Source of the DNA: Mesorhizobium sp.
Lineage (GTDB): Bacteria; Pseudomonadota; Alphaproteobacteria; Rhizobiales; Rhizobiaceae
DNA: 64,000 nt
Assembly (NCBI GenBank): GCA_004963905.1
Contig: SUGL01000014.1
Location: 94,699 to 158,698, forward strand
Direction: 5' to 3'
In this document: piece by piece, positions 18,909-27,157 of the stretch
Position numbering within the stretch: the first letter of the stretch is position 1
Layout: each line of letters starts with the position of its first letter
The notes under the pieces: model-generated
The model's database searches: none
Told to the model about the DNA's origin: nothing
Seen by the model: only the letters and a program-made list of their open reading frames with translations
Translations under genes and position numbers: made by a program

Positions 18909-20138
18909 TTACTCGGCGGCGTCTGGCGTCTCGGCGTCGGCGCGAACGAGCTTGATATCCGCTCCCGCCGCCCAGGCGCCAATGTCCTCGCGGCGCAGCG
19001 CGGCGGCCATCATGTCGGGGAAGTGATCGGGCGTGCAGGCAAAGACCGGGATACCCAGCGCCGCGACCGAACCGGCCATCGAGGGATCGTAGCCGGGCCG
19101 GCCCTGGTCGGTGAGCGCCAGAAGCACGATGACATTGACGCCCGACTGCACCAGCGCGGCCAGCCTTTGCAGAAGCTCCTTGCCGTTGCCGCCCTCGTAG
19201 AGGTCGGTGATCAAGATGAAATGTGCCTTGGTCGGCCGTTCGATGCGCCCAGCGCAATAGGCGACCGCCTGGTTGATGTCGGTGCCGCCGCCGAGCTGAA
19301 CGCCGAACAGCACCTCGACCGGATCGCTGAGCTCTTCCGTCAGATCGACGATCGCGGTGTCGAAGCAGACGAGCTTGGTGCGCACGACCGGCAGTGATGC
19401 CATAACGGCGGCGAAGATCGAGGCGTAGATCACCGAGCTTGCCATCGAGCCGGACTGGTCGACGCATAAAGTCACCTCGTCGAGGTCGACAAGCCGGCGC
19501 TGGCGACGCATGAAGCCGACCAGCTTTTCCGGCACGACGGTCTTGTGATCCGGCTGATAGTGGCGAAGGTTGGCCGCGATGGTGCGCGGCCAGTCGATGT
19601 CGCGCTGCCGTGGCCGGTTGGTGCGCCGCGAGCGGTCGAGCGCGCCGCGGATCGCTTCGGCGGTCTTCTGTTCCAGGCGCTGCATCAGCTTGGCGACGAT
19701 ATCGGAAATGATCGAGCGCGCGATGTCCTTGGTCTTCTCCGGCATAGCCGAGCGCAGCGAGACTAGGTCGGCGACGAGATTGACGTCGGCCTCGATCGCC
19801 TTGAGGAACTCCGGCTCCATCAGCATCTGCTTCAGGTTCAGCCGCTCGAAGGCGTCCTTCTGCACGACCTGGACGACCTGCTCGGGAAAGAAGGAGCGGA
19901 TATCGCCCATCCATTGCGCGACGCGCGGCGCCGAGCGGCCGAGCCCGCCGCGCCGCTTGCGCGGATCGCCGGCCTCCTCGCCATCGCCATAGAGCGCGTC
20001 GAGCGCCGCCGAAAGCCGCCGGTCCTCGGCCGACAGCGCCGAGGAAGACTCTTCGTCGGCGCCGATCGCCAGCCGCCAGCGGCGCTCTCGTTTGTCTTCC
20101 GTCGGATGGAGCTCTGGGCCGATCGTTTCATCGTCCAT
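18909..20138 (-). CDS. VWA-domain (CoxE-like) protein
   Basis: A 409-residue cytoplasmic protein. The first 200 residues are helical and charged. The C-terminal half is a von Willebrand A domain with a complete MIDAS: DQSGSM (Asp227, Ser229, Ser231), Thr286 in LGGGTDI, and Asp312 in ILITDLYEGG. Such proteins usually work with a MoxR-type AAA ATPase, which is encoded two genes upstream. The start at 20138 (GGGGGAG 6 bases ahead) overlaps the end of the DUF5682 gene by 11 bases, implying coupled translation. It is the last gene of the five-gene operon and converges on the broken mgtC. Partners or targets are unknown. Confidence 0.9.
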   Translation of the reverse strand: MDDETIGPELHPTEDKRERRWRLAIGADEESSSALSAEDRRLSAALDALYGDGEEAGDPRKRRGGLGRSAPRVAQWMGDIRSFFPEQVVQVVQKDAFERLNLKQMLMEPEFLKAIEADVNLVADLVSLRSAMPEKTKDIARSIISDIVAKLMQRLEQKTAEAIRGALDRSRRTNRPRQRDIDWPRTIAANLRHYQPDHKTVVPEKLVGFMRRQRRLVDLDEVTLCVDQSGSMASSVIYASIFAAVMASLPVVRTKLVCFDTAIVDLTEELSDPVEVLFGVQLGGGTDINQAVAYCAGRIERPTKAHFILITDLYEGGNGKELLQRLAALVQSGVNVIVLLALTDQGRPGYDPSMAGSVAALGIPVFACTPDHFPDMMAAALRREDIGAWAAGADIKLVRADAETPDAAE

Positions 20139-22389
20139 GGCCGGGCTCCCCCGCAAGCAGCTTGCCGATGATGCCGAAATGCCGGCGCCAGGCCTCGCCG
20201 CCGTCCGGCGCCGGCATCAGGCCGGCGGGCAGGCTCGCCCGGCGGCCAAGCACGGCCTCGATCAGGCGCCGGCGCTCCATGCTGTCGAGATTGGAGAAGA
20301 CGCGGCGCAGCAAGGGCAGATGCGCCACGAACGCCTCTTCGTCGAGCGATGCCAGCCATGCATCGACGGCGCCGCGCAGGCCCTCGTCATAGATCAGCCT
20401 CTGGCCGGCGCCGCTGAAGAAGCCTTCGAAGAAAGCGGCGGCATCGATGACCGGCGTTCCCGGCGACAGGCGCTTCGCCAGAAGGTCGGCCGTGGCTCCG
20501 GCCGAGAGCCGCCCGACCTCGTAGAGCAGGTGCGCGGCACAGCCGGCAACGAGCGCCGTCGAGCGCGACGAATCGAGCACGGCGGACAGGCCGCCCCGCC
20601 ACGCCTCCAGGACATGTTCGTCCGGCTCCACCAGCCTGATCGCCTCGTCGGCCTTGCGCAGTGCGGCCATCAGCGCCGCGGCAGCCTGCGCGTCGAGATC
20701 GCGCGCGGCGTAAGGCAGTGCGATCGCGCCTTCGATGATCAGCCGTTCCAAGAGGCCGGCAAGCCGCTCCGTCTCGGTCTTGCGCGCTTCGCCGTAGCGG
20801 ATGATGTCGGCGAGCGGCGGCACCGAGGCGAGTATCTCCAGGCACTCGCTGCTCACCGCCGCCTTTTCCTCGAGCGCGGCGAGGCCGGCCGCGGACGCCT
20901 CGCTCAAGGCGGCCCTGATCGCGCTCTGGACCAGCGCAGCCAGAGCGTCGAGCGTTGCGGCGGCGCCGATCATCTGGACCAGGCGACCGTTGGCGGCCTT
21001 CTCGATGGTGGGCCCGTAGATCAGGTTTTCGACCAGGCGCACGGCATATTCCGGCTGCCAGGCCAGCATCCAGCGCTCACGGAACGTGCCGCGGCTGCGG
21101 CCGACATCCGTCAGCCTGCCCCAGTTTACGCCAAGCACGTTCAGCCGGTGCAGCAGCGTCGAGCGGAAGAGCCCACTCTCGCTGCGCAGGTCGATGGAGA
21201 GTTCCCGCTCCAGCGCCTCCGGCTTCAGCCGAGCCGCCTTCTGGTTGCGCTGCAGGTCGTCGATCAGCGGCGCAAGCGGCGTATCGGGCGGAATCTCGCC
21301 GACATCGGCGCCGAGCAGCAGCTCGGCCTCGACCATCTTCCACAGCAGGGCCTCGCCGTTGAAGAGCGCCGCGATCGAGGCGTCGCGCAATTCCTCGAAA
21401 CCGGGCTTCGGCCGCTCGCGAATGGCGGCGAGCGCGCGCGCCAGACGCTCTGCTTCGATCAACGACGCCGTCGAGATCATGTGGCCCTTGGCGCGGAGTA
21501 CCGTGGCGATCCGCGCGAGCCACAGAACCGAGGCGTCGTCCTGCCCCCGCGTCTGCCACAGATGCTTGCACCAGCCGGGCGCGACGACGCCGGCGCCGTA
21601 GCCATAGCCCAGCGCCAGGCGCGGTCCAGTCCACGGCGCATAAGTCATCGTGGTCTTGCGCCGGCCGATGTCCTTGAGCAGCGCCTGGTCGCTCTTTTGC
21701 GTATGCGCGGTCCGCAAGGCCGGCACATGCCAGGCGCCGCAGACGACGGCCAGCGGTCCGTCGAACTCCTTGCGCGCGGCCGCGATCTCCAGCCGCATAT
21801 GCGCCTCGCGCATGGCCTCCAACTTGCCGATCGCGCCCTCGCCGTCGCGCAGCGTCGTCATCGCGTCGGCGATGGCCGCGAAGATCGGGCCAGGATCAGG
21901 ATTCTGCTCGATGATATCCGACCACCAGCTTTCGCCGTCCTCATAGCCGGCGGCGCGCGCCAAGGTGCCGATCGGATCCTGGATGCGCGCGGTCTCTTCG
22001 CCCTGCGCTTCCGTGACTTCGGCCTCGGCGGCATCGGCGCCGGTCGACCCTTCAGGCGCCTTCTCCGCAAGCCTCGCGGCCGACGGAAGATCGATGAAGC
22101 GCAGCGCCGCCTTGTTGGCGACGGCCCAGAGTGCTGCCTGATATTCGGGCGAGAATTCGGCGAAGGGCCAGAAGCTGGTCGCGGCTGGGTCGTCCTCCGG
22201 ATAGCAGAGCAGCGCCACCGGCGGCTTCATGTCTGCGCTGGCAAGCAGCGGCAGCAGCGGCGACGCGTCCGCCGGCCCTTCGACCAGCACGGCGACCGGC
22301 TGCAATTCCTGCAACGCCTTGACCAGGCTCTCGGCAGAGCCCGGCCCGTGATGGCGTATGCCGAAATAGCTGATGCCGCCCTGCGTCAT
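20128..22389 (-). CDS. DUF5682-type protein with TraB/ChaN/EreA-like motifs
   Basis: A 753-residue soluble protein. The N-terminal 240 residues hold four motifs in the order expected for the TraB/TIKI/ChaN/EreA hydrolase superfamily: YFGIRHHGPGS (8-18), VLVEGP (34-39), MREAHM (193-198) and VVCGAWHVP (215-223). The remainder is Ala/Leu-rich and probably helical repeats. This suggests a metal-dependent hydrolase or peptidase-like domain with a scaffold tail, which is inference from motifs. The gene starts 3 bases after the MoxR gene stop and overlaps the VWA gene. I recognise the family only as a frequent neighbour of MoxR and VWA genes. Confidence 0.75.
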   Translation of the reverse strand: MTQGGISYFGIRHHGPGSAESLVKALQELQPVAVLVEGPADASPLLPLLASADMKPPVALLCYPEDDPAATSFWPFAEFSPEYQAALWAVANKAALRFIDLPSAARLAEKAPEGSTGADAAEAEVTEAQGEETARIQDPIGTLARAAGYEDGESWWSDIIEQNPDPGPIFAAIADAMTTLRDGEGAIGKLEAMREAHMRLEIAAARKEFDGPLAVVCGAWHVPALRTAHTQKSDQALLKDIGRRKTTMTYAPWTGPRLALGYGYGAGVVAPGWCKHLWQTRGQDDASVLWLARIATVLRAKGHMISTASLIEAERLARALAAIRERPKPGFEELRDASIAALFNGEALLWKMVEAELLLGADVGEIPPDTPLAPLIDDLQRNQKAARLKPEALERELSIDLRSESGLFRSTLLHRLNVLGVNWGRLTDVGRSRGTFRERWMLAWQPEYAVRLVENLIYGPTIEKAANGRLVQMIGAAATLDALAALVQSAIRAALSEASAAGLAALEEKAAVSSECLEILASVPPLADIIRYGEARKTETERLAGLLERLIIEGAIALPYAARDLDAQAAAALMAALRKADEAIRLVEPDEHVLEAWRGGLSAVLDSSRSTALVAGCAAHLLYEVGRLSAGATADLLAKRLSPGTPVIDAAAFFEGFFSGAGQRLIYDEGLRGAVDAWLASLDEEAFVAHLPLLRRVFSNLDSMERRRLIEAVLGRRASLPAGLMPAPDGGEAWRRHFGIIGKLLAGEPGHGR

Positions 22390-22392
22390 GGC

Positions 22393-23472
22393 TCAGATGG
22401 CCGCGTTCAACGCCGCGTAGTAGCCGGCATAGTCCGGACGCTTCTTCAGCACCGTCTCCAGATATTCCTCCAGCACGACCTTGTCCTGGACCGGATCCTT
22501 GACGATGGCGCCGACCAGGCTCGGCGCCAGGCCTTCGGCATGCAGTTGGCCGCCGTCGAACCATGCCGCCTGGCTGAGGCCGCTGATCATCGTGGCGATC
22601 GCCTCGGCGGTGGAGAGCGAGCCCGACGGCGTCTTCAGCGTCACCTTGCCGTCCGAGGTCGCGCCGGAGCGCAGCTCGCGGAAGATGGTGAGCACGCGGG
22701 CGATCTCCTCGCCGACATTTTTCGGGACCGGCAGGTCCAGCCCGCCGGCCATCTCGCCGACGCGCCTGGAGACGATGGAGACCTCTTCCGCCATATCCTC
22801 CGGCAGAGGCAGCACCACGACGTTGAAGCGCCGCTTCAGAGCCGAGGAGAGTTCGTTGACGCCCTTGTCGCGATTGTTGGCCGTGGCGATGATGTTGAAG
22901 CCGCGCTGCGCGTAAATCGAGGTGTTCAATTCCGGCACCGGCATCATCTTTTCGGACAGCACGGTGATCAGCGTGTCCTGCACGTCGGAACCCATGCGCG
23001 TCAGCTCTTCGAGGCGACAAAGCTTGCCTTCCTGCATGGCGCGGTAGAGCGGCGTCGGCACCAGCGCCTCCTGGCTCGGACCTTTTGCCAGAAGCTGGGC
23101 ATAGTTCCAGCCATAGCGGATCTGGTTCTCGTCGGTGCCGGCCGTGCATTGCACGATCAGCGTCGAGTTTCCCATGATGGCGCCGGCGAGATGTTCCGAG
23201 ACCCAGGACTTCGCCGTTCCCGGCACGCCGAGCAGAAGCAGCGCCCGGTCGGTCGCGAGCGTCGCGACCGCGGTTTCCATCAGTTGGCGGCGGCCGACAT
23301 ATTTCGGCGTGATGAGCGTGCCGTCGCTCGCCTTGCCGCCCATCAGGTAAGTGAGGACGGCCTTGGGCGACAGGCTCCAGCCGGCAGGCTTTTGCCGATC
23401 ATCGTCGCGCGCGAGCGCCTGCAGTTCGGCGGCGTAGACCTGCTCGGCCGGAAGGCGGATGGCTGCGTTCAT
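22393..23472 (-). CDS. MoxR-type AAA+ ATPase
   Basis: A 359-residue AAA+ ATPase with Walker A GVPGTAKS (82-89), sensor 1 in IIATANNRD (about 194-202) and an arginine-finger region at FRELRSG. The Walker B position reads LCRLEEL (151-157), with Glu in place of the usual Asp. MoxR ATPases remodel or activate partner proteins, normally together with a VWA protein, and a VWA gene lies downstream in the same operon. The upstream DUF5691-type gene ends 19 bases before it. No membrane segment is present. Confidence 0.9.
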   Translation of the reverse strand: MNAAIRLPAEQVYAAELQALARDDDRQKPAGWSLSPKAVLTYLMGGKASDGTLITPKYVGRRQLMETAVATLATDRALLLLGVPGTAKSWVSEHLAGAIMGNSTLIVQCTAGTDENQIRYGWNYAQLLAKGPSQEALVPTPLYRAMQEGKLCRLEELTRMGSDVQDTLITVLSEKMMPVPELNTSIYAQRGFNIIATANNRDKGVNELSSALKRRFNVVVLPLPEDMAEEVSIVSRRVGEMAGGLDLPVPKNVGEEIARVLTIFRELRSGATSDGKVTLKTPSGSLSTAEAIATMISGLSQAAWFDGGQLHAEGLAPSLVGAIVKDPVQDKVVLEEYLETVLKKRPDYAGYYAALNAAI

Positions 23473-23491
23473 GCGATCTTCTCCGGGTTGA

Positions 23492-24928
23492 TCATCTGGT
23501 TGGGTTTCCGGCCAGCGCCGCGTTGAGGCGCAGCAGGCCGAGCGATGGGGAAGCGGGCGGCAGGCCGGCGGCGACGACCTCGCCGATTAATTTTTCCGCC
23601 GTAACCGGATTGGCCAGAAAGCCTATGGCTTCGAGATACTGCTCGGCGCTTCGTTTCGTGACGTCGTTGTCACCCGAGACGGCGGAACGCAGCGCCGAAA
23701 GCGCCTTGCCGTTTGCAAGATCGCCCCATTCGAGCCAGCCTGCTTCCGCGCCTTCGATCAGGTTGAGCGCGGCCAGATTTTGCGCATCATTGAGGATCTG
23801 CCTGATCAGCACACGCTTCCTGCCGCCGTCCAAACGCAACATGAGCTGGAGGACGAGAAGCGCCAGCTTGCCGCCGGCGGCGACAAGCAAATCCGCCAAG
23901 CAGGCCACCGCCGCATCGCCGCCGGACACCGAGACCATCCGAACGAGAAAGAAATCGGCGCCGTCATCGATGCCGAACTGCCACGCGCCGATGAAATCGG
24001 ACTCCGTCTTGCCGAAGCGAGCGACGAGATCGCCGAAGTAACAGGATGCGAACAAATCGGCGCGGCGTGCCTGTTGCGCAGGCGATTTGAGCTTTATCGG
24101 CGCGTAGGTGAAGCGGCGGCGGATGAAGCCGGCCTTGCCTTCCTCGATGAAAGCGGCGAGCTCAGCTGTCGAATCTTCCGACCCGCCATCCGTTGGATTG
24201 CCGCGTTCCCCCAATCTTGCCAGCAGCCGGCCGGCCATTTCGCGCACCTTGCCCGAGCGGTCGGCGGACAGGCTCTTCAGAAACGGAACGTCATCGGCAT
24301 TGAGGCCGAAGCGCAAGAGTTCAATGAGCGCCAGCCTGACCTCCGCCGGCTCGCTTGCTCCCTTGGTCTCGATAAGAGTACGCGCCAAGGCAGGCATGGT
24401 GCGCCGTAAATCGACCAGCGCGGTAAGGCGCGCGGCGGGATAGAAATCATCCCAGGTCTCCGCCGTCAGATGCTCGCGTCGGGACTGTTTTTCGCTGTCC
24501 GCGCCCGCCTGCCAGTCGACCCACGGAGCATAGACGTCCGGACTTTCTTGATATGACGCGGCGGGCATCCAATCCATCGGATGCAGCACGAAGCCGCGGC
24601 TGGCGACCAGCGCGGCCACGCGGGTCTTGAGCCTCGCATCGGCCGCATATTTCAATGCGGCACGCAGCAACGGCCGCAGCCGTTCGGGAAGCATCGGCAG
24701 GGCCAGAACCGGCAGCGGCGGACGCCGCTTTAAGATTTTCGGCGCCGCCGGGCGAAGCGCGACATCGAGCGCTTGAGCGGCGATGACCAACAGCCGCCGC
24801 TCCTGCTCGTCGGGGCTGGCGGCAGCGGCAAGCTCCTTCCACTCGGGCGGCGCAAGCTCGAAACCGGCGCCGCCCGAAATCCAGCCGTCGCGCAATCGTG
24901 CCAGCCCTGCCTGCTCCAGCTCGTTCAT
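23492..24928 (-). CDS. DUF5691-type helical protein
   Basis: A 478-residue soluble protein, rich in Leu, Ala and Arg, with no catalytic motif I can identify. Sections such as PLLRAALKYAADARLKTRVAALV and ARLGERG look like HEAT-type helical pairs. The conserved-looking core HPMDWMPAA and VYAPWVDW lies around residues 130-155. The ATG overlaps the stop of the SWIM gene (ATGA), so the two are translationally coupled. From context it is probably a scaffold or adaptor of the MoxR/VWA assembly. I know it only as a member of this gene neighbourhood. Confidence 0.7.
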   Translation of the reverse strand: MNELEQAGLARLRDGWISGGAGFELAPPEWKELAAAASPDEQERRLLVIAAQALDVALRPAAPKILKRRPPLPVLALPMLPERLRPLLRAALKYAADARLKTRVAALVASRGFVLHPMDWMPAASYQESPDVYAPWVDWQAGADSEKQSRREHLTAETWDDFYPAARLTALVDLRRTMPALARTLIETKGASEPAEVRLALIELLRFGLNADDVPFLKSLSADRSGKVREMAGRLLARLGERGNPTDGGSEDSTAELAAFIEEGKAGFIRRRFTYAPIKLKSPAQQARRADLFASCYFGDLVARFGKTESDFIGAWQFGIDDGADFFLVRMVSVSGGDAAVACLADLLVAAGGKLALLVLQLMLRLDGGRKRVLIRQILNDAQNLAALNLIEGAEAGWLEWGDLANGKALSALRSAVSGDNDVTKRSAEQYLEAIGFLANPVTAEKLIGEVVAAGLPPASPSLGLLRLNAALAGNPTR

Positions 24929-26337
24929 GACAGGTCGAGCCTCCCGATGCTGCTTTGCGATGCCAGGAGCTCGAGCCTGGCACCGTTCCAGAGCGCTGCC
25001 GTCGCCGCGAGGTCGAAGCCGAGCAAAGTCTGGCTGACGGAACCCGCGACAGGCAAGGCGATGCCGTGCGGATCGCCGGCCGGCTGCCACCAGGCGCCGT
25101 CCTTCTCATCCAGCGCGATGGCACCCGCCGGCAGGATGATGGGGCAATCCGAGAGCCAGGGCGCGCCATCCTGGAACGCGGCGTAAGCGGCCAGCGGATC
25201 GCCGGTAGCGTCTTCAGCGAAAGTTGGCCACGCGCCCGGCGCCGCATCGCCCAGCCGTTCCGCGACCAGTGCGCGGAGCGGATTGCGGGACGGATAGAAC
25301 ACCAGCCTCGCCTTGAAGCGATCCCCCGGCGCGAAGGCGCCGGAGCGCCGCCCGGCCGATGCCGGAAAGAAGTCGAGCAGGACCGCAAAGCGAGGCGTGG
25401 GGCCTTTCAGATCGAGCAGCCACGTCGCGTGGCTGACCAAACCATCGCGGCGAGTCTCGATCTTCTCGCCAAGCACCTCCCAGTCGCTCTCGACCTGGAC
25501 GGCGTTCGGATCGGCGAGGATCTGGTCGCGTGTTTCCGACGTCGAAATCAGACGTTTCAGCTCGGCGTCGTCGGGCGCGGCGCGCCAGGCCTTGGCGATG
25601 AGCACCAGCTTGCCGAGCTCGCGGATCGCAGCGTCCGGCCGCTCCTCGCCGCGCAGTGCCATCAGCCGCGCCGGCAGCTCGTCGATACGACCGGCCAAAG
25701 CGGTCGCCTTCAGGTCGACAAGCCTTGCGGCGATGCGGCGACAGCGCTCGCTGCTGGCGTCGACAAATCCGGCAAGGCCAAGCCGAAGCTGGTCGGCAAT
25801 CCACTGGTCGAGCTCATCGAGCGCCGCCGAAACCGCGGTTCGCGTGTCCTCGACCCGCTTGCGCTGTGCCGCCTCGCGGCGCTCGGCGGCCGCGGCGTCT
25901 TCGACCGGGGCGCTTTCCTCAGGCCGCGCGGCCTCGTCGATGCTCTTGCCTTCGGCGCGTGCTGGCGCTGCCGTCGGCGGCTGACCCGGCTTGCGGCGGC
26001 GGCCAAGCCAGTCGTTCACCCATTCCGGCGTCTGATCGACTTGGGCGAAACTGTCTGGCGCGGTGGCGCCGATCCACATCAGCGCCAGAATGTGCTTGCA
26101 CGGAAACTTGCGCGACGGACAGGTGCATTTATAGCCGTGATCCGACGTATCGAATGCGACCCGGTAGGGATTCGAGCCGGAGCCCTGGCATTCGCCCCAG
26201 ATCAGCGGCAGCTGTTCATGCGCTTCAAGCCGGGGCCAGTTCGACCGCTTGGTCAGCTTGGCGGCGGCGCCAAGCGAGGCCTGATCGGGGGCTAAAGCCT
26301 CGATTGTTTTCAAATCCAGCTGCAAACCGCCCCCCAT
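24925..26337 (-). CDS. SWIM zinc-finger protein
   Basis: A 470-residue protein and the first gene of the five-gene operon. The SWIM motif CxCx6CxH is intact at Cys71, Cys73, Cys80 and His82 (CTCPSRKFPCKH), after an N-terminal segment ending in VAFDTSDHGYK. Residues 120-190 are charged with a low-complexity Pro/Ala/Glu linker. The C-terminal half (about 200-470) has no recognised domain. SWIM domains bind DNA or protein. The operon promoter should lie in 26338-26443, which shows no clear consensus boxes. Confidence 0.85.
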   Translation of the reverse strand: MGGGLQLDLKTIEALAPDQASLGAAAKLTKRSNWPRLEAHEQLPLIWGECQGSGSNPYRVAFDTSDHGYKCTCPSRKFPCKHILALMWIGATAPDSFAQVDQTPEWVNDWLGRRRKPGQPPTAAPARAEGKSIDEAARPEESAPVEDAAAAERREAAQRKRVEDTRTAVSAALDELDQWIADQLRLGLAGFVDASSERCRRIAARLVDLKATALAGRIDELPARLMALRGEERPDAAIRELGKLVLIAKAWRAAPDDAELKRLISTSETRDQILADPNAVQVESDWEVLGEKIETRRDGLVSHATWLLDLKGPTPRFAVLLDFFPASAGRRSGAFAPGDRFKARLVFYPSRNPLRALVAERLGDAAPGAWPTFAEDATGDPLAAYAAFQDGAPWLSDCPIILPAGAIALDEKDGAWWQPAGDPHGIALPVAGSVSQTLLGFDLAATAALWNGARLELLASQSSIGRLDLS

Positions 26338-26443
26338 GACCCCGAAGCATCACGTCGCGACGATTGATAGCCGTTTGCGGCGCGCCGGTGTAGCTCCAGC
26401 CGCAGCAAAATTCAGGCCTTATCTAATGTCGCGTTGCCCTGCC

Positions 26444-27157
26444 TCAGGCGGGCATGGCGGTATCGGCTCCGCCGAGATAGAGCCGGTGCAGTTCGTCCGG
26501 CGATTGGCGAAGATTGCCGCAGTCGCCGTCGTAGACGACGCGGCCGCGGCGCATGACATAGGCGCGGTCGCCGATCGACAACGCGAGTGCTGCGAACTGC
26601 TCGACGAGAAGCACCGCCAGGCCATCGTCGGCGAGCCTGCGCACCGCCGTCATCAGCCGCGTGACGATGACCGGCGCCAGGCCGGCCGACATCTCGTCGA
26701 TCAGCAGCACCTTCGGGCGGGTGAGAAGCGCCCGCGCGATGACCAGCATCTGCTGCTCGCCGCCGGAAAGCAGGCTCGCCTTCACCGCGCGGCGCTGCAG
26801 CAGCTCGGGAAAGAGCGCATAGGCCTCCTCGATGTCGGCGCCCGAATGCAGGCTGACGCGCAGGTTCTCTTCGGTCGTGAGCTGGCGGAAGACGGTGCGG
26901 CCCTGCTCGACATGAGCGAGGCCTTCGCGCGAGCGGGCGCCCGGCCGCGCCTTCTGCAGCTCATGGCCGTCGATGGCGATTACGCCGCCGGCGACAGGGA
27001 TGATGCCCGACAGGCCCTCGAGCAGCGTCGTCTTGCCGGCGCCATTGGCACCGAGCACGACGCTGATCGCGCCGCTCTCGGCGACGAGGTCGACCGAGGT
27101 GACGACGGGAAGCTCGGCGCGATTGATCGACAGGTTGGAAACGACGAGCCTGCTCAT
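26444..27157 (-). CDS. livF: Branched-chain-type ABC importer ATPase (LivF)
   Basis: A 237-residue ATPase with Walker A GANGAGKTT, signature LLSGGEQQMLVIARAL and Walker B KVLLIDEMSAGL. Its start overlaps the stop of the fused LivM-LivG gene (ATGA). Together with LivH, LivM-LivG and the binding protein upstream it makes a complete HAAT-type importer. These importers take up branched-chain amino acids but also amides, urea and aromatic acids, so the name does not fix the substrate. It is the last gene of the minus-strand run that starts at the aminotransferase. Confidence 0.9.
   Translation of the reverse strand: MSRLVVSNLSINRAELPVVTSVDLVAESGAISVVLGANGAGKTTLLEGLSGIIPVAGGVIAIDGHELQKARPGARSREGLAHVEQGRTVFRQLTTEENLRVSLHSGADIEEAYALFPELLQRRAVKASLLSGGEQQMLVIARALLTRPKVLLIDEMSAGLAPVIVTRLMTAVRRLADDGLAVLLVEQFAALALSIGDRAYVMRRGRVVYDGDCGNLRQSPDELHRLYLGGADTAMPA

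Noticed and set aside
18166-19026. Single 286-codon plus-strand gene at the mgtC locus
   Set aside because: Only its first 48 codons are MgtC-like. After 18309 the true protein continues in the next frame, so the long frame is an artefact of the inserted base.
20092-23526. Plus-strand open frame of 1144 codons
   Set aside because: It is antisense to the DUF5682 and MoxR genes and has no domain or ribosome site.
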